Shown in pieces: positions 24,888-32,581 of a DNA stretch of 58,852 nt. The notes under the pieces are model-generated. The model had not been told where the DNA came from. It was given only the letters and a program-made list of their open reading frames with translations, and did no database searches. How positions within the stretch are numbered: the first letter of the stretch is position 1; each line of letters starts with the position of its first letter. Made by a program: the position numbers and the translations under genes. Origin of the DNA: Deltaproteobacteria bacterium HGW-Deltaproteobacteria-15 (GTDB lineage Bacteria; Desulfobacterota; DSM-4660; Desulfatiglandales; HGW-15); assembly GCA_002840535.1 (NCBI GenBank), contig PHBH01000047.1:1-58852 (forward strand), read 5' to 3'.

Positions 24888-25211
24888 ATGAGTGAAACAT
24901 GGAACAGAATCCTCGAACTTCTCCGGAAAGGGGAGGTCCGGGTCTCTGAACACGGTTATGAGGAACTTGCGGCCGATGGTATTGCTGTTCGGGAGATCAT
25001 GGCCGGGGCTTTGAATGCCGAAGTCCTGGAAGATTACCCGTCCTATCCGAAAGGCCCCTCCGTCCTGACCATTCAAGAAGACAAAGAGGGAAATCCTGTT
25101 CACGTCGTTTGGGGCATCCCACGGGGCTTTCCGGCACCAGCCGTATTGGTTACGGCGTATCGCCCAGACCCTGAACGCTGGGGACGGGATTTTCGAAGGA
25201 GGAAGGGATGA
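24888..25211 (+). CDS. DUF4258-type protein, putative toxin
   Basis: A 107-residue protein resembling DUF4258, a compact RelE-like fold often found in toxin-antitoxin pairs. Visible are VSEHGYEELAADGI, where the family has a conserved His near the N-terminus, then VLEDYPSYPKGPSVLTIQ and the strand VHVVWGIPRG with VLVTAYRPDPERWG at the C-terminus. These match the family pattern (H...E.Y....R.....P.HVV......ITVY.P...W). It overlaps the next gene by 4 bases. The toxin role is by analogy. Confidence 0.75.
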   Translation: MSETWNRILELLRKGEVRVSEHGYEELAADGIAVREIMAGALNAEVLEDYPSYPKGPSVLTIQEDKEGNPVHVVWGIPRGFPAPAVLVTAYRPDPERWGRDFRRRKG

Positions 25212-25465
25212 GAACGAGAAAACGCACCAAACTTGTGCACGAAGGGAAGTACGTTGCAGAGGTCGATGTCGACCTGATCGAAACTGATGAGGGCTGGTCG
25301 CCATATCTTTCCCTCGAAGACGCTTACAAGCTTGACGACGTCCGGGATGCATTGCGTAGAGGAGATGTCGAAGCAGCTTCGAGACTCGCCCGGATCTTCA
25401 AGTTGACGCCTGTGACGGAGTCAATCCCGCCAGAGGACAAATCGTTGCAGTCAGACCCACACTAA
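25208..25465 (+). CDS. Putative antitoxin partner of the DUF4258 protein
   Basis: An 85-residue protein that begins with a basic stretch (RTRKRTKLVHEG). A short strand-rich segment (YVAEVDVDLIETDEGWSPYLS) and a helix with LDDVRDALRRGDVEAASRLARIFKL follow. This layout is common for the small partner downstream of DUF4258 proteins. The ATG overlaps the previous stop (ATGA). The last 11 residues, PEDKSLQSDPH, also end an orphan reading frame at 10006-10041, with all nucleotide differences synonymous. The tail may be a conserved functional peptide or a mark of shared ancestry. Confidence 0.65.
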   Translation: MRTRKRTKLVHEGKYVAEVDVDLIETDEGWSPYLSLEDAYKLDDVRDALRRGDVEAASRLARIFKLTPVTESIPPEDKSLQSDPH

Positions 25466-25715
25466 AGTCCTGAACCTCGCCCGATGGCTGGACTTGCATG
25501 GTGGACGTTCTTTCCTGTTAACCTCAGAAAAGGAGGACATGACCATGCAAGTCAGTCGAGCTGCATCCATTTGGCTGGAGTACCACCGGTCCCATTGAAG
25601 ATCCCTGCATAAAGCTGCAGGAAGTCTTCGACCTCACGAGGACTTTTATCTTGTTTTGAATCACTCACCGCCCCCGCAGAAGGATGCGGGTCGGGCTCAC
25701 TCGATTCGGTTCCCT
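25466..25715. other. Non-coding stretch upstream of the integrase remnant
   Basis: About 250 bases with no supported gene. A strong AAAGGAGG ribosome-type site at 25530 precedes ATGACCATGCAAGTC, but that frame closes after a few codons, so it is probably the broken start of a lost gene. Confidence 0.4.
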
Positions 25716-26100
25716 GGGAAAACACCTTTAAATCCTACCACGCGGCCTTGGCCTCGTTCTTGGCCCAGTTCACGGACAGGCAGATCGGAGAAATCACCAC
25801 CGACGAAATCCTCTCCTTCCAACAGGGTCACCGAGGGCAAGAAACCGCAAACCAGGCGTGTTCGGTACGCTCACCTCTCTGCCTTTTTCAATTTCATGAC
25901 AGGAACAACCTTGACCCGGAATTCCGCAATCATGCGACACCCCGGCGATGAAGCGACGCTTCCGGAACAGGGCTCCTTCTCGGTGGAATACTATCGACAA
26001 GGACACAATTGACGAGGTCATTTTCAAGATGGTCAAGCCCCGGAACCGCCTGATAATGGAACTGATGGCCAGGGGAGGTATGAGCGTGAAAATAGGGAGG
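25716..26100 (+). pseudogene. Tyrosine recombinase (phage-type integrase) remnant
   Basis: Pieces of an integrase occur in at least three frames: FKSYHAALASFLAQFTDRQ with EITTDEILSFQ (core-binding domain); EGKKPQTRRVRYAHLSAFFN in a second frame; NTIDKDTIDEVIFKMVKPR with LIMELMARGGM in a third. The last matches the entry to the catalytic domain just before the first active-site Arg (GMRVGEVL in living relatives). Here the sequence changes to GMSVKIGRFLIH and stops. The catalytic Arg-His-Arg-Tyr part is missing. A second similar end, GMSVKIRLT, recurs near 26286, so two decayed copies may have been adjacent. Confidence 0.7.
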
Positions 26101-26299
26101 TTCTTGATTCATTGACTTATCACTGCTGTCATGTCTTTATGCAGCTCTCTCTGCCTCGCCTCTCTATGCGAATCCGCAGCGGGCAGCCATTTTCCTATGG
26201 CATGTCAATAAATCAAGAACGTCCCTCTCTTCCACGGGGATATCGTCAAGATGGTTCCATCAGTAGTATTTAGCATAGAGGAGCCGGCATGAGTGTGAA

Positions 26300-26662
26300 A
26301 ATCAGACTGACAATCCTTTCCTAGGCCAGCGGGCTGGGATGGAAACCGGGCATACCTGTCATCGGCGGGACGTTCTTTACTGCCACCTTTACTTACCGCT
26401 TGCGCCTCAGGATCAGCGCCACGCCACAAGTGGTGATTCCAAGCCGTCAAGCACATTCCGCCATGGAAATGCCCACTTCTTCTACGAGGATTTTCGCAAG
26501 TCCGGCTCTCAATGTCGATACCGCTCGTCTCCTACTACCTACGAGCAGAACATCTTGACTGATTTTTCCTTTGGTACACGCCTTTTCAATAATCTTCTGG
26601 ACTCGTCTGGCCATTTCGCGGGCGCTGGAGTTCATTGTCAGGTCAAATGTGCACGAAGCCAA
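26300..26662 (-). pseudogene. REP-associated transposase C-terminal remnant
   Basis: On the minus strand, frame 26662-26447 reads AREMARRVQKIIEKACTKG, then GSRRRAVSTLRAGLAK and LVEEVGISMAECA, followed by an in-frame stop. Beyond the stop the same frame continues RLGITTCGVALILRR. This is the helix-turn-helix C-terminal extension that follows the Y1 (IS200-like) domain in REP-associated transposases of deltaproteobacteria. The Y1 catalytic domain itself is absent, so the element is dead. Boundaries are approximate. Confidence 0.65.
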
Positions 26663-26830
26663 GAACGTCCCAGAAGCCCAATTCAGATGCTTCTCGCGGC
26701 CCGACCCTCAATCACAGTAAAGACAAATAAGGGTCGGTAAAAAAATTCGTCTTCTGCAGAAAAAAAGCTTGCCTTAATTAATGTGTACGTGGTACACAAT
26801 ATTTGTTAACGAAGCACACAGAGGTATGGG
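26663..26830. promoter_or_regulatory. Upstream region of the HTH-ParA gene, with operator palindrome
   Basis: TGTGTAC-GTG-GTACACA (26782-26798) is a perfect 7-bp inverted repeat. It lies in an AT-rich stretch about 33 bases before the TTG start of a ParA protein that carries its own helix-turn-helix. Autoregulation by that protein is the simplest reading. Confidence 0.5.
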
Positions 26831-27880
26831 TTGGCTCTTCCGGAAGATGACCTGGTAGGAATTAACGAGATCGCTGAACTCGCAAGAGTATCGCGGCAAG
26901 CAGTAGCCAATTGGCGCGCTCGCTTCCCTGATTTCCCGAAGCCCGTTGCCGAGCTCCGGGCAGGGCCGGTGTTCAGGGCGAGACAAATCCAAGGCTGGCT
27001 TAGAAGGAGGAAATTCCCTATGGCTCGTGTCATTTCTCTCATCAATCTGAAGGGGGGCGTAGCAAAGACGACGACCACAGTTGCCCTGGCCGAAACACTT
27101 GCCTCCCGGTTCGGAAAACGTGTACTGGTCATTGATCTTGACCCGCAGACCAATGCCACAGTCATGCTGCTCGGGGAGAAACGTTGGAAGCAGCTCAACG
27201 AAAAGGGCTGGACTCTCGCCACCCTGTTCAAAGACGCTTTAGACCCGGAGGACAGAAAATTCAACTTGGAGAACACCCTACAGAAGAAGGTGTCCGACGT
27301 GCAGGGCGCGGAAAAGGTTGACCTTCTGCCGTCTAGCCTTGATCTGATAGATGTTCAGGACAGACTGGCCAGTGCCCCCACCGGTCAGTTCTATTCGGTA
27401 ACTCCGATTGATCTGCTCCGCCTCGCTGTCAAGGCAAAGCTGGAAGACTACGACTTAGTGCTGGTGGATTGTCCTCCAAATCTTGGCATCATCACACTCA
27501 ACGGGCTTCGCATCTCAGAAGGATATATCATCCCGACTGTGCCCGACATACTGTCAACTTACGGTATCCCGCAGATCACCAAACGAGTGCGTAATTTTTC
27601 CCGTGAGATTGCGGAGGATATCACACCGATCGGCATTGTCATCACGAAGTTTCAAGCGAACTCAACAACGCATGTGAACGTTTCCCGCAACCTTCGCAAG
27701 GAGAGAGATCCGGAAGTATTTGACACCGTGATTCGTCAGGCCGATCAGTATGCCGCCGCCGCTGAGTTTCAAACCGCTGGCCGGCGGACGCTAAAACAGA
27801 AATATGGATATGCTGATCTGGCAGAGCGCTGCATCGACCTGGCAAAGGAACTCCTCGATAAGTTGGAGATGGATGAATGA
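26831..27880 (+). CDS. ParA-family ATPase with N-terminal helix-turn-helix
   Basis: A 349-residue protein. Residues about 9-58 form a helix-turn-helix (INEIAELARVSRQAVANW followed by a wing ending IQGWLRRR). From residue 66 a ParA/Soj-type Walker ATPase follows, with the deviant Walker A loop KGGVAKTT (74-81), VLVIDLDPQTNAT and YDLVLVDCPPN. ParA proteins partition DNA or position complexes; the fused DNA-binding domain is typical of plasmid- or phage-type members. The start is a TTG with GAGG 6 bases upstream. A second in-frame start, the ATG at 27020, has its own GGAGG 9 bases upstream and would yield the ATPase without the HTH. Downstream gene overlaps by 4 bases. Confidence 0.85.
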   Translation: MALPEDDLVGINEIAELARVSRQAVANWRARFPDFPKPVAELRAGPVFRARQIQGWLRRRKFPMARVISLINLKGGVAKTTTTVALAETLASRFGKRVLVIDLDPQTNATVMLLGEKRWKQLNEKGWTLATLFKDALDPEDRKFNLENTLQKKVSDVQGAEKVDLLPSSLDLIDVQDRLASAPTGQFYSVTPIDLLRLAVKAKLEDYDLVLVDCPPNLGIITLNGLRISEGYIIPTVPDILSTYGIPQITKRVRNFSREIAEDITPIGIVITKFQANSTTHVNVSRNLRKERDPEVFDTVIRQADQYAAAAEFQTAGRRTLKQKYGYADLAERCIDLAKELLDKLEMDE

Positions 27881-28281
27881 CCCTTAAGAAAAGACTTTCC
27901 GCTCTCGTTTCTGCCATTATGGAGGAGGCCCAGAAAAACGAGTCATTTCGGGCTAACGTCGAGCGTGCACTTGGAATCAATGCTTCACCAGGCGGGCCAC
28001 AGCCGCAAGCGGGGACAGAGGGAGCAATGGGGCAAAGGAAGGGAAGACGTACTCCCGCTGTGCTTGATCCCGTGGAACTTGCCCGTCAGGGAGGAGAGAT
28101 CGCACTACGAGATAAAATCAGCACGCTCACTCTTGACCAGCTACGCGATATCGTTGCGCAGTATGGCATGGACCCAGGCAAGCTTGTCATGAAGTGGAAG
28201 GATGTTAACCGCGTCATAGAGCGAATCGTTGAACTCGCTTTGGCCCGTTCGACTAAAGGCGATGCCTTCCGCAATGACTGA
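27877..28281 (+). CDS. Small basic partner of the ParA protein, unknown family
   Basis: A 134-residue protein whose ATG overlaps the ParA stop (ATGA). It has an N-terminal helix (MTLKKRLSALVSAIMEEAQ), a Gly/Pro/Arg-rich linker (about 45-65) and a helical C-terminal half (TLTLDQLRDIVAQYGMDPGKL). It lacks ParB's DNA-binding and CTPase motifs. Position and size fit a ParB-like or adaptor partner of the ATPase, but I cannot name a family. The C-terminal segment superficially resembles a SAP-like or short helix-extended-helix nucleic-acid-binding module. Confidence 0.65.
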   Translation: MTLKKRLSALVSAIMEEAQKNESFRANVERALGINASPGGPQPQAGTEGAMGQRKGRRTPAVLDPVELARQGGEIALRDKISTLTLDQLRDIVAQYGMDPGKLVMKWKDVNRVIERIVELALARSTKGDAFRND

Positions 28282-28555
28282 CCCAAACAGCGGAAAAATA
28301 CATCATGAGAATGGAAACATAGCCCTCGTCGGCGCGGCAGTTCTTAATCAAGTTCCGGCAAATAGGCCGACGATTTCTTTGCCATTCATACTTGTAGCGG
28401 GACACCCAAAATAAGTAACTTGAGTTTAACATACCATGCCTGATCCAGCGAAACAGGATCCGCTGATCGATGGGGCACCTGCCGGGAGCGATCATACCGG
28501 CAATCATGGCTTCAGAAACTGTAGTGCTAGCCATTGAAGTGGCAAGGGGGGCCTT
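28282..28555. other. Intergenic gap before the DUF3800 gene
   Basis: About 270 bases without a supported gene on either strand. I see no palindrome or terminator that I would defend. Confidence 0.4.
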
Positions 28556-29380
28556 ATGAAGTTCTGCTACGTCGACGAGAGTGGAACAGGAGATGAGCCA
28601 TACGCTGTCATGGTCGGGATCGTTGTCGATGCGCTCCGCATGCGTCCTACCAAGGCGGACTGGGACGGCCTGCTGAGATACCTCGAGAGCGTTGTCGGCA
28701 AATCCGTTGAGGAGATCCACACGCGAGATTTCTATGCGGGGAATGGTCCATGGCGTGATATAGACGGGCGGCAGCGCGCGGAGATAATTGGCTCGGTGAT
28801 GAGATGGCTCGGTGAGCGGAAGCATTCAATCATCTTTGCTGCAGTCGACAAGGAGAAGTTCCACGCCGAATTCCCTGCAGACCCGCGGTTCGATGAAGTC
28901 AAGACGGTCTGGCGATTCCTCGGGTTGCACCTTACTCTCTCAATCCAAAAGCACTTCCAGGCATTCGAGAAGAACAAAGGAAATACAGTCATCATCTTCG
29001 ATAATGAGGAGCGTGAGCGGACAAGATTCACTGACCTTCTTCTGAGCCCGCCGCCGTGGACCGACACCTACTACAACCGGGGGAAGAAGCAGGATGCTCT
29101 AGACCAGATAGTTGACGCCCCGTACTTCGCGGACTCGCGCGATGTCCCCCTGCTTCAGGTAGCCGACTTCGTGGCCTACTTCCTCAGGCGCCACGCTGAA
29201 CTCGAGGGGGGAGACGGCGAGCGGTACAAGCAAGGGCGAGGGCGAGCAGGTGAGGCGCTGGGCCTCGGCTGCTTTGGAGCGGTGCGTCCCAAAGGCAGCA
29301 ATATATCCAAAGAAGGGTCGATGCGGATGCGGGCAGCTCTTCTTCGAATACGCCCCCAGGGTCTTCTGTTCGTGAGCTAA
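28556..29380 (+). CDS. DUF3800 domain protein
   Basis: A 274-residue protein that opens MKFCYVDESGTGDEP. The DESG motif at 7-10 right after the first strand is the hallmark of DUF3800, a family with an RNase H-like fold and probable metal-dependent nuclease or ATPase activity that is frequent in defence islands. A later VIIFDNEERERT and the segment LLQVADFVAYFLRRHAEL supply further acidic residues in the usual places. The function is unproved. It sits between the ParA pair and the preQ0 genes and is probably its own unit (390-base gap downstream). Confidence 0.82.
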   Translation: MKFCYVDESGTGDEPYAVMVGIVVDALRMRPTKADWDGLLRYLESVVGKSVEEIHTRDFYAGNGPWRDIDGRQRAEIIGSVMRWLGERKHSIIFAAVDKEKFHAEFPADPRFDEVKTVWRFLGLHLTLSIQKHFQAFEKNKGNTVIIFDNEERERTRFTDLLLSPPPWTDTYYNRGKKQDALDQIVDAPYFADSRDVPLLQVADFVAYFLRRHAELEGGDGERYKQGRGRAGEALGLGCFGAVRPKGSNISKEGSMRMRAALLRIRPQGLLFVS

Positions 29381-29771
29381 GTGCTAGCAAGTGGAAGCAG
29401 CCGCGGCGTTCGGGAGTGGACAGGGGCAGAGGATTTTCGGTGTTGACATGCAGCGGTATTGTTCTAACAAGTGAACATTGAAACAACGTCCCAAAATCTC
29501 CACGAAGGGAGCCAGGAGCCTCTTTACACGCCGGACAAAACTGGTTGCTCTTTGAGCAGGTTGGGTATAGGTTAAGCCCGTTACAACCGTCCTGTGAGGT
29601 TCAGGGGAGGAATGCAGGGGAACCGCCATAACCTACTCAACAAGAAGAATAGCAGACCCCACTCCTTTAAATGGTATTGGGGTTTTGTGCTTCTGGTTAG
29701 ACCATGAGAAGCCTTGCTGCTCTCGGATATTGACACTCAATCAAGGACTCGTCACAACTGAGGGAATAAAT
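29381..29771. other. Intergenic region upstream of queD
   Basis: About 390 bases without a supported gene. I looked for a preQ1 riboswitch, common upstream of que operons, and found no convincing aptamer (no short H-type pseudoknot with an A-rich tail). A weak stem, ACCCCA with TGGGGT followed by TTTT near 29656-29684, could be a terminator-like hairpin. Confidence 0.4.
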
Positions 29772-30152
29772 ATGCCTGGAGTTTACGAGGTTTATGTAAA
29801 GACCCACTTCTCGGCGGCGCATTCCCTTCGTGGGTACCCGGGGGATTGTGCCCGCACACATGGGCACAACTGGATCATAGAAGCTTATGTTAAGTGCAAG
29901 GAGTTAAACCAGATCGGCATCGGTGTTGATTTTCGAGACATCAAGCAGGCAGTCAAGAAGGTCCTGGAAGGCCTTGATCACTTCAACCTGAACGAACTCC
30001 CTGCATTCACGAAGGTCAATCCTACTTCTGAGAATATAGCCAAGTTCTTGTACACCGAGTTAAGTAGGGTGCTCAACTCAGAAGTTGTCAGGATTTCCGG
30101 AGTAAAGGTATCTGAAACCCCAGGCGCTGGGGCATTCTACCGGGAGGAGTGA
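29772..30152 (+). CDS. queD: 6-carboxy-5,6,7,8-tetrahydropterin synthase
   Basis: First enzyme after GTP cyclohydrolase in 7-deazaguanine synthesis, converting dihydroneopterin triphosphate to 6-carboxytetrahydropterin. The 126-residue protein has the zinc ligands His17 (FSAAHSL), His30 and His32 (THGHN), and the nucleophile Cys26. The Cys-x-x-x-His-Gly-His run and the later FNLNELPAFTKVNPTSENIA match the QueD branch of the pterin-synthase fold. I start at the ATG at 29772 with GAGGGA upstream; the in-frame extension to 29685 is rejected. The next gene follows immediately. Confidence 0.93.
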   Translation: MPGVYEVYVKTHFSAAHSLRGYPGDCARTHGHNWIIEAYVKCKELNQIGIGVDFRDIKQAVKKVLEGLDHFNLNELPAFTKVNPTSENIAKFLYTELSRVLNSEVVRISGVKVSETPGAGAFYREE

Positions 30153-30153
30153 G

Positions 30154-30801
30154 TTGTCCCTGAAGGTCAACGAAATCTTTTACAGCATTCAAGGTGAATC
30201 CTCCTACGTCGGATGGCCCTGCACCTTCATTCGTCTCACCGGGTGCAACCTCAGGTGCTCCTATTGTGATACTACCTACGCCTACTCTGAGGCAGCATAC
30301 CTCTCGATCAGCGAGATCGCCCTAAAGGTCTCTTCTTTCAAGTGCCCTTTGGTGGAAGTCACTGGAGGGGAGCCGTTGATCCAGAAAGAAACCACCTCTC
30401 TCATCAGTGAACTGCTCGTTAAGGGTTACAACGTCTTACTAGAAACCAATGGCACCCAGGATATCAGCAAAGTGGATCCCCGGTGCGTGAGGATAGTCGA
30501 CATCAAATGCCCCTCCAGTGGTCAGGCACAGAAGAACGATGTCGGCAACCTAAAGAGACTGACGGAAAAGGATGAAATCAAGTTCGTCATTGGGAGCAAG
30601 GAAGACTTCGAATATGCCAAAGGGATGCTCGGCCTCATCCCGAAGCCTGTGCGCACAAGAAGGCATATCCACTTCTCACCCGTATTCGGGAAGATGGAGT
30701 TGGAAAAGTTGGCAAAGTGGATCCTGAATGACCATCTTGAGGTGAGGCTTCAAGTTCAACTTCATAAGATCATCTGGTCACCGGCTAGAAGAGGGGTATA
30801 G
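30154..30801 (+). CDS. queE: 7-carboxy-7-deazaguanine synthase (radical SAM)
   Basis: Radical SAM ring-contracting enzyme making 7-carboxy-7-deazaguanine from carboxytetrahydropterin. The 215-residue protein shows VNEIFYSIQGESSYVGWP at the start and the cluster motif Cys31-x3-Cys35-x2-Cys38 (GCNLRCSYCDT), then VTGGEPL. These are all QueE features. The TTG start sits in GAGGAGTGAG TTG right after the queD stop, so translation is probably coupled. Confidence 0.92.
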   Translation: MSLKVNEIFYSIQGESSYVGWPCTFIRLTGCNLRCSYCDTTYAYSEAAYLSISEIALKVSSFKCPLVEVTGGEPLIQKETTSLISELLVKGYNVLLETNGTQDISKVDPRCVRIVDIKCPSSGQAQKNDVGNLKRLTEKDEIKFVIGSKEDFEYAKGMLGLIPKPVRTRRHIHFSPVFGKMELEKLAKWILNDHLEVRLQVQLHKIIWSPARRGV

Positions 30802-30831
30802 TAAAGAAGATTCATGTCAGGTGGAGGAAAG

Positions 30832-31512
30832 ATGAAAGCGGTTGTTCTCTCAAGTGGTGGCGTCGATTCGACCACTGCGATGGCGATTGCTCGTGCCGAG
30901 GGGTATGAGATCTATAGTCTGAGCTTTCGATACGGTCAGCGTCACGTGTTCGAGCTCAGAGCCGCTGAGAAGGTCGCCGAAGCTCTTTGCGCCAAGGACC
31001 ACCTGGTCATCGATATTGATCTCAAGAGGATTGGTGGATCTGCGCTTACTGCCGAAATCGAGGTGCCAAAAGGACGGACTCAAGGCGAGATGCGGAAGGA
31101 GATCCCCGTAACCTACGTTCCTGCTCGAAACACCATCTTCCTGTCCTACGCCCTTGCTTGGGCTGAAGCGCTTGGTGCGCCCGACATTTTTATTGGAGTG
31201 AATGCTATTGATTATAGTGGCTATCCTGATTGCCGGCCCGAATACATTGCGGCTTTTGAAATGACGGCTAACTTGGCGACGAAAGCAGGCGTAGAAGGGA
31301 GGATAAGGTTTAGAATTCAGACTCCACTGATTCAAATGACAAAGGCTGAAATTATACGGAAAGGGATCGCATTAGGAATTGATTACGGAATCACTCACAG
31401 TTGCTATGATCCTGCCCACAATGGTGCAGCATGCGGACGATGCGATAGTTGCAGCATAAGGAAAAAGGGCTTTCGCCAGGTCGGAGTCCCGGATCCTACC
31501 CGGTATGAATAA
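30832..31512 (+). CDS. queC: 7-cyano-7-deazaguanine (preQ0) synthase
   Basis: ATP-dependent enzyme that converts 7-carboxy-7-deazaguanine and ammonia to preQ0. The 226-residue protein has the PP-loop SGGVDS (8-13), a YVPARNTIFLSYALAWAE segment, and a C-terminal zinc site (CYDP, then ACGRCDSC). The ATG at 30832 is preceded by GGAGG; the ATG at 30814, six codons earlier, is the alternative. It closes a compact queD-queE-queC unit. No queF (preQ0 to preQ1 reduction) or folE is in the window, which suits a pathway that ends at preQ0. Confidence 0.93.
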   Translation: MKAVVLSSGGVDSTTAMAIARAEGYEIYSLSFRYGQRHVFELRAAEKVAEALCAKDHLVIDIDLKRIGGSALTAEIEVPKGRTQGEMRKEIPVTYVPARNTIFLSYALAWAEALGAPDIFIGVNAIDYSGYPDCRPEYIAAFEMTANLATKAGVEGRIRFRIQTPLIQMTKAEIIRKGIALGIDYGITHSCYDPAHNGAACGRCDSCSIRKKGFRQVGVPDPTRYE

Positions 31513-31754
31513 GAGATGACCGATAGCATATACTCCAACGTAATGCTAATTCCTAAGTACACGAGACCTAACCCGTAGCTTCTTAAATCAGAGCGCTTCA
31601 CAGTAAACGCAGCAACTCCAGTTTATGTGTTCCAAACGCTAACGAATATTTCATACGTCAATTAAGGAAAGGCGCGACGCTTGAATGCCTTTAATCAATG
31701 TGAGTAAGGGTTTGGTCGTCAGCATGAAGTTTTGTCCCAAGAGGAGGAAAATTA
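31513..31754. other. Intergenic gap after queC
   Basis: About 240 AT-rich bases without a supported gene. A strong ribosome site (GAGGAGG) for the next gene lies at its right end. Confidence 0.4.
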
Positions 31755-32447
31755 ATGCCAAACTCGAATCCCACTAAATCGATTTCGAGTGAAATACTAG
31801 ACGTCCTCAATGACTGGAAGCCGACTGACACTGAGCAGTTAATGACTCTGCTTCAAATGAGCGAGAGATCTCTTATCGAAGTAAAACACCTAACAGAGTA
31901 CGAAGATGAGAAGGCGAATAGAATCCTGACGGCAATAGCGTTCTTAAGCGCATTGGCAGGTGTCCTATACGTTGGCCTATTGCAGGGGAATAGGACCGCA
32001 GGTATCCTAACGGTAACTAAAGATTCTTGGGTGATTTTGTATCATCTAGTTTTCGGTATCTATTGCCTCATGACAATTCTGGGTGCATTGTTGGTAATCA
32101 ATTCGGTTCGCCCAAGATTTAACGTCCCTAAAGGATGGGAGGCCAGCCAAAAATCGAATAAAGCCAAAGTTGAAAGCTTTAAAATCCCCTCATCTTTTCT
32201 GTTCTTCGAGAAGATTCTCGCTGTGAAACCACGGGAGTGGGCAAGTGCCTTTACTAAACAGACCATTAGTGATATTCAGACTCAATATATCAAGAACTAC
32301 ATTCATGAATCGTACCTCGTCGCAGACAAGATTCGTATCAAGCTTAAAACCCTGCAAGCAGGGATGTGGCTACTACAAATTGCAGTACTTGCGCTTGCAT
32401 TCTGGATCTTGATCTTTGGATGGATAATTTTTACTAGACTGATTTAA
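31755..32447 (+). CDS. Three-helix membrane protein, possible defence effector (SLATT/PycTM-like)
   Basis: A 230-residue protein. A cytoplasmic N-terminus (1-55) ends in a long helix (EYEDEKANRILTAIAFLSAL) that runs into membrane helix 1 (about 57-77). Helix 2 spans about 91-113. A soluble middle (115-200) leads to helix 3 (about 204-228) at the C-terminus. The E/K-rich helix running into the bilayer, two membrane helices and a distal helix resemble SLATT or Pycsar-effector (PycTM) proteins, which damage the membrane after infection is sensed. That match is by layout only. It lies inside the preQ0/DpdA island and has GAGGAGG before its ATG. GC content is clearly lower than in the flanking regions. 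Confidence 0.55.
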   Translation: MPNSNPTKSISSEILDVLNDWKPTDTEQLMTLLQMSERSLIEVKHLTEYEDEKANRILTAIAFLSALAGVLYVGLLQGNRTAGILTVTKDSWVILYHLVFGIYCLMTILGALLVINSVRPRFNVPKGWEASQKSNKAKVESFKIPSSFLFFEKILAVKPREWASAFTKQTISDIQTQYIKNYIHESYLVADKIRIKLKTLQAGMWLLQIAVLALAFWILIFGWIIFTRLI

Positions 32448-32581
32448 TAGAATGCTAATAAAGATAGAATAACTTTTAGAGTGCATCTTCTAGGTTGGCG
32501 AAATCGCAAAAGGGCGTCGTCGAAGCGACATCTGTCAAGCTATTCTTTTGGTGAGATGAACACCCTATTCTTGGAGACGCT

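Noticed and set aside
29381..29771. preQ1/preQ0 riboswitch upstream of queD
   Set aside because: No convincing compact pseudoknot or aptamer consensus was found; only a weak stem with a T-run is present.
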